Assembly (NCBI GenBank): GCA_001642005.1
Contig: LWCA01000273.1
Coordinates: 1 to 34,998, forward strand
Source of the DNA: Intoshia linei
Lineage: Eukaryota > Orthonectida > Rhopaluridae
DNA length: 34,998 nt
Reading direction: 5' to 3'
Part shown: in pieces, positions 30,721-34,998 of the stretch
How positions within the stretch are numbered: position 1 is the first letter of the stretch
How the letters are laid out: each line of letters starts with the position of its first letter
Made by a program: the position numbers and the translations under genes
The notes under the pieces: model-generated
Databases searched by the model: none
Told to the model about the DNA's origin: nothing
The model's input: the letters and a program-made list of their open reading frames with translations, nothing else

Positions 30721-31664
30721 ATGGCTCAAATATACGAGAGAAAACGATTCCATGAATTGGCCCAAGCATTATCAAAGAAATGTCATTGTAATAATTTTTT
30801 TATTTTTATTATATAGTTATATTTTTAGTCAATAAACCTGAAATTGAAAAATTGTTGGTTTTGTTTAGTAAACTATCAGATGGAAAAAATAAAATGGATC
30901 GAGTCACATTTTTTGAATTTTTGTATAAAAATTTCGATATTATGGATGATATGATTGCTGGAAGAGGTGATTTTGGATTTTATAAACATTTTCTGAGGAT
31001 AAATAATGTTATTTTAGTATTTCGGATATTTTCATTTCGTAGTAATGATGGAAGACTAAGTGAAGAAGAATGGATAATGGGGTTATCTACATTTCTCAGA
31101 GCAACACTAGAAGAGAAATGCAAATGTAACTATAAAAAATTAATCAAATACTCTTGACTCTCTTTATTCATCCTTTAATATGGGGAAGCGTTTCCAAATT
31201 TGGTTAGTAGAATATTCAAAGGGGCACAATTTACCATTTTTTTTAAATAATATTATAAGATTAAGTATTAGAACCGTAATTATCACATTATATTTAAAAA
31301 CTTAAAAATGTTTATACATGTGAATGATTAAATTTTATCATAGTCATTTTCCAAATTTATGATGTAAACGCCGACAACTTAATAACTCGTGACGACATAT
31401 TTCATTTTGTAAAGAATAGCATATTAAAGGTAAATTTAACAAAATACTCGGTAAAACCTTACTAGCAAACATCAGACGAAGAACCAGAAGAATCTGTAAA
31501 AGACCTGATAGATCGAGTAATAATATTACTAGATCACAATAAAGATGGAGTAATAAGTTACGAAGATTATGAAACTTCCGTTAAAAATGATTATATTGTA
31601 GCAGAAATATTAGGTTCCTGTACACCAGATGTCGAGGTATTATATATAAAAATTATTCCAGTAA
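30721..31664 (+). CDS. calaxin (EFCAB1-like) EF-hand protein of motile cilia
   Basis: Exons 30721-30787, 30829-30966, 31018-31125, 31344-31429 and 31466-31636 join in consistent phase (190 residues; human calaxin 211). Calaxin is a calcium sensor that binds the outer dynein arm docking region of motile cilia. The order of motifs matches EFCAB1: HFNKPEIEKLLVLF, FDIMDDMIAGRVFR, LSEEEWIMGLSTFLRATLEE, DVNADNLITRDDIFHFVKNS, then SVKDLIDRVIILLDHNKDGV and VAEILGSCTPD. EF-hand 4 (DHNKDGVISYED) keeps all ligand positions; EF-hand 3 (DVNADNLITRDD) lacks the central Gly and ends in Asp; EF-hand 2 (SFRSNDGRLSEEE) has lost its first acidic ligands. Splicing a 25-nt intron (31637-31661) would place TAA directly after VE, the end given here; the C-terminal about 15 residues of other calaxins are not found. 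Confidence is high for the family, low for the exact 3' end. Confidence 0.88.
31170..31260. mobile_element. degraded hAT-like fragment in calaxin intron 3
   Basis: GGGGAAGCGTTTCCAAATTT followed by GGGGCACAATTTACC recalls the left end of a hAT MITE (CAG.GTTTCCCAAA then GGGGC.CA). No second terminus or target duplication is visible. It may explain why this intron (218 nt) is longer than the other calaxin introns (25-51 nt). Confidence 0.3.
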
Positions 31665-32206
31665 ACTTTTATAGAAATCACAACAATTCACGGATAATTA
31701 TTTAGTTAATAAAAAGAATAATTTTCTAATGTAAAAATTATGTTTTAAAATAAACCATCACCAATGTATCTTGTCAAGTAAATATCATAATACAAGGATA
31801 TTATAACTAAGCTACAAAGGAATATATAAATTAATTAGACCGTAAATTATACTAACCAAATTAGATAGTTAACCTGGTTTAATGTCTAGACGAGTACAAT
31901 ACATTTCGAGGTGCTATGCACCATACCATTAAATGCTAAGTTTAGGTCCGTTTTTGTAAATATCCCCTTACTTGATCTTATAAAGGTATTAGAATTTCGA
32001 TAATTGCATATTATACAATACATAATTACAATTATAAATCATTCAAGAATAATGAGTAAATGACTAAAAAAATGTTTATTTACATCACAGCAACCGCATC
32101 ATTGACTGCAACAATTAGTTAATCTCACAATAAAAATATAAAATGTTAACAATTCAATAAAATCACCATGTAAAAGGCGCAAACTCAAAAATTTGAGATT
32201 TATAAA
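31665..32206. other. spacer between calaxin and haspin genes
   Basis: AT-rich, no long open frame and no recognised repeat end. It must hold the calaxin 3' UTR and the haspin promoter. A TTAACCTGGTTTAA palindrome-like motif lies near 31868-31881. Confidence 0.35.
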
Positions 32207-34072
32207 ATGGATTCAAATTACGATATAACAGTTAAAACCAAAATTAAGAGAAATCGAAAACTTCGACAACATAATCGTTTTAAAAATAGAAAAGTGGAAT
32301 TGGAAAAACAACGCAATATCAAAGAATGGTACAATTTTACAGATTGTGAAAACTTTTCATTAAATATAAGTGAATATTCTGGAAACATTTCAGATAAAAT
32401 GGATATAAACACAAACAACCAATATCAATTTGACAATTACAATAAAAGTAATCAAAATGCTCTAACAAGTACACCAGCACAAAATGGCTTTAGGAAACTG
32501 AATATACGCCTTTCAGAAATTGACGAGGATGCGTGTATTTTGAATCTTAGCCATGTTATCAAAACAAACATTGAAAATCAAAATTCGTGCAATTTAAACA
32601 TTACCGTTGGGACAGTTAAAATTTTAGATTACTATAAAAAGGTAATTACTTTATTTAACCCTTTTCAACTAATTCCTCACTGCCGAAGAACGATTCAAAT
32701 TTCGATCAGAGTTTGAACTTGAGACCCTGTTGTTTATTTAATTCTATTGATAAACTGATTTTGTAAATTTAGATGCCATTACCTCTACCGAATAATTCTC
32801 ATTTTGAAAAATTTATACTAGACTTATTCCGACAAGAAAAATTTGATACCTTCACCAAAGTTTTTCAATCATGGTATAATATAGTGTATAATTTTTTTAC
32901 AAATTTTAGGCAAAATTTTTTTAAACTGGGCGAAGGTTCTTTTGGAGAAGTTTACAATGTCATGCATAATAATAAAAACATTGCCGTAAAAATAATTCCT
33001 ACCAATGGGCATGTTGAAATTCAAGCTAGAAATCAGTCTAACGAAGAAAACCAAAAGAGTGTTTTTGAAATGTTACCAGAAATTATTTGCTCAAAGATAT
33101 TGTCCCTCATTTCAATCAAAAACAATTCAAATTTTGTTGTTCTAGAGAGGTAAAATGTTATCAATTTGTATCAATAAAAAAATTTTTAAACATTTTTACG
33201 TAGAATGAGTGTGACGAAAGGAAAATATACCAAAAATATGATTGAAGCTTATAAGACTTATGACACTAAAAACGAATCAAACTATGACGATCCAAATAGT
33301 TATAAAAAAAAACAAATCTTTTTTGTTCTATCATATCAAAATTGTGGTATACCCATTGAATTTTTTGATGTAAGTCTTTAAATTAACAATCCATAACAAG
33401 TTTTATTTTTTATTTAGTTTAAAGACTACATCAAAGTTAACAACATTTTCAAACAAATTGTCTTAACGCTTGCTATAGGCGAAGTAGAAATACAATTTGA
33501 ACACCGAGATTTACACTTGGGAAACATACTTTTTGAAATAGAAGAACCACGCGTTATAAACTACAAAGTTGGATCAACCTTTTACCCAGTTGATAATAAT
33601 GGAGTTAAAATTACTGTAATTGATTTTTCACTTTCTCGGATGACGGTCAACGATCTAGTCTTTTTCAATGACCTTACTACCGATGAAGACTTATTTGCTG
33701 GGCCCCAGCACGATAAACAATTTCAGGCTTATAGGGAAATGAAAAAACATATTAAAAAGTAATTTTTATAAGACAGTACAATCTCGGTGCAAGAACCGAT
33801 ATGAGATCATTTAATTGATTAATTTTAGTGATAATTGGAAAGAATTTACACCTTATACAAATATCATATGGCTGAATTATATCTTATCCTCATTTATTGA
33901 ATATATATCCACGTATAATCAAACATTAAGAATTCAAAGCAAAAAATATACCAAAGAAATTAAAGAAATCAATACCATATTACGCCATCTTAGACACCTC
34001 AAATTAACAATTCTCAAATTTGAATCTGCTCACAATTTCCTATCTCATCCATTTTTCAAATCAGATTTGTAA
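32207..34072 (+). CDS. HASPIN: haspin-type histone H3 Thr3 kinase
   Basis: Five exons, 32207-32641, 32773-33149, 33204-33369, 33418-33758 and 33829-34072, give 520 residues. Haspin phosphorylates histone H3 Thr3 at mitotic centromeres, recruiting the chromosomal passenger complex. The N-terminal 145 residues are basic then polar, without a recognised domain. The kinase domain starts near residue 195: glycine loop LGEGSFGEVYNV, ATP-binding Lys in IAVKIIP, the haspin-type insert VTKGKYTKNMIEAYKTYD, the catalytic loop FEHRDLHLGNILF (Asp and Asn kept), and VIDFSLSRM, the haspin replacement for the usual DFG. DLTTDEDLFAGPQHDKQFQAYREM and WKEFTPYTNIIWLNYI complete the haspin C-lobe. The protein is shorter than human haspin (798), with a reduced N-terminus. 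Introns are 131, 54, 48 and 70 nt. It converges on the WD40 gene, with about 110 bp between stops. Confidence 0.95.
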
Positions 34073-34181
34073 ATATTATTTTTCTGTATTTATTAAATGT
34101 TTATTATATAAATAGAATATGCAGCCATTGTTAGTTATTACGTTTCAAAAGTAAAATTTAATTTAAATGTACGGTTAAACT

Positions 34182-34810
34182 TTAACAATCAAATTCAAAC
34201 TTGATGGTTCTACAACAAGCGTCCGATCCAGCGGTTATAACTGTATCTTTGCTGCAAAAATCAAGTCCAATTATATTTGAGTTTCTATGTAATCCTAAAT
34301 TGAACAGGTTACTACAATAAGTAACTTTAGTAAAAAAAACTAAACTAGTAAAGTACTACACGAAGGCTACAACTTATCAAAACACTTGATGGTAATTTCT
34401 GAGTGATTCATCTTAAACAAATAACTCATTGTGAATACTGACAGTGCGTGGTAAAGCGAATTGTCCCTATCAAAATTAAAAAATGCCTACAGAAAATATT
34501 ATCAAGTTAATCGCATTGCCGGTGGAGTAGGTGTACTTTAAATCAAATACCAATACTTAAAATAAATCAACATAATCATTGCATTTTCATTATTTGTGGT
34601 AAATTCTATTACATGGCAATGAATAATGTAGCTTTTACATCAATCAATAAAATTAAAGTATAATAAACCTATAATATTTAAATATTTTGATTTAGCGGTG
34701 CGCTTGTAAATTTTAACATTATTGTCCAAGGAACAAGAAGCAAATATATCATCATCAAACCAAGCAATAACATTAATTTTTGCTTCATGGTACCAAGATC
34801 CTTTGGCAAC
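34182..34810 (-). CDS. WD40 protein, WDR1/AIP1-like, C-terminal part
   Basis: Partial gene on the minus strand running in from the right edge. Exon 34810 to about 34665 begins in phase 0 after a GTTGCC acceptor and encodes SWYHEAKINVIAWFDDDIFA and SCSLDNNVKIYK, a WD40 repeat of the type found in AIP1/WDR1 (W..HtAkvn.iaW....fAtgSlD..v.iy). The last exon 34311-34182 encodes the final blade, GLDFCSKDTVITAGSDACCR, then IKFEFDC and TAA. AIP1 works with cofilin to disassemble actin filaments. At least one exon between the two is not resolved, because their phases do not meet directly. The N-terminal blades would lie beyond the window. Other WD40 proteins cannot be excluded from this fragment. Confidence 0.65.
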
Positions 34811-34955
34811 CTGAAAATTACAATAAAAATTAATTAACCCATTAGTGACCGACACCCTTTATACTTGGTCAAACATTATGATTTTCGAAATGTATTATTT
34901 AAATATGTGTAAAATTTCTAAGGTTTTGAGATACTAGAACTGGATAAACTGGGAA

Positions 34956-34973
34956 TGACTACATATGTAGTCA
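34956..34973. repeat. perfect 18-bp palindrome
   Basis: TGACTACATATGTAGTCA is its own reverse complement. It lies within the partial WD40 gene region near the window edge, probably in an intron. No partner repeat or known binding-site identity is claimed. Confidence 0.6.
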
Positions 34974-34998
34974 TTGGCCGCTAATCGGAAAACAACAT

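Noticed and set aside
1..34998. Assignment of the window to a myxozoan, suggested by AT richness and small introns
   Set aside because: A calaxin gene implies motile cilia, which myxozoans lack; the assignment to a ciliated reduced animal is still only inference.

Overview
The window is a strongly AT-rich piece of an animal nuclear genome. Its genes are broken into many exons by very small GT-AG introns (commonly about 25 to 60 nt), so most open frames seen alone are single exons of larger genes. I rebuilt the genes by chaining exons whose splice phases agree and whose translation matches known families. The genes are metazoan: exocyst Sec3, an endosomal syntaxin, STARD10, Tim22, a VPS10/sortilin-type receptor, a neuroligin-like protein, calaxin, haspin and a WDR1/AIP1-type WD40 protein. 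Calaxin implies motile cilia and the neuroligin-like gene implies an animal adhesion repertoire. With the small introns and compact layout this would fit a reduced, ciliated parasitic animal such as an orthonectid or dicyemid; a myxozoan seems less likely. The species assignment is inference.

Layout. 1-3914: a Helitron 3' end, then a mitochondrial IF-3-like gene (minus) head-to-head with a seven-exon syntaxin (plus). 3954-9779: thirteen-exon Sec3 (minus), tail-to-tail with the syntaxin only 39 bp away. 9780-10934: a repeat-rich spacer. 10935-12508: STARD10-like (plus). 12911-15463: Tim22 (plus). 15804-19091: VPS10 receptor (minus). 19604-19993: a doubtful Cys-rich ORF. 20677-22709: a decayed hAT transposase. 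22842-28782: a neuroligin-like gene (minus) whose introns hold a nested small zinc-finger gene and stacked transposons. 29372-30720: transposon debris. 30721-31664: calaxin (plus). 32207-34072: haspin kinase (plus). 34182 to the right edge: the 3' end of a WDR1/AIP1-like gene (minus).

Mobile DNA explains many of the longer introns. At least five copies or fragments of one non-autonomous Helitron family (start TC, end hairpin plus CTAG, A/T target) lie in the window, four of them in introns of four different genes. Several hAT-type MITEs with 8-bp target duplications occur. One neuroligin intron holds a three-level nest: a TIR element carrying a Helitron carrying a hAT MITE.

Functionally the genes do not form an operon. 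Two vesicle-fusion genes (Sec3 tether and Qa-SNARE) and a VPS10 sorting receptor are close together, and two mitochondrial genes (IF-3, Tim22) are present. The most unusual gene is the neuroligin-like one: the catalytic Ser, His and oxyanion-hole residues are all replaced and the cytoplasmic tail is almost absent.
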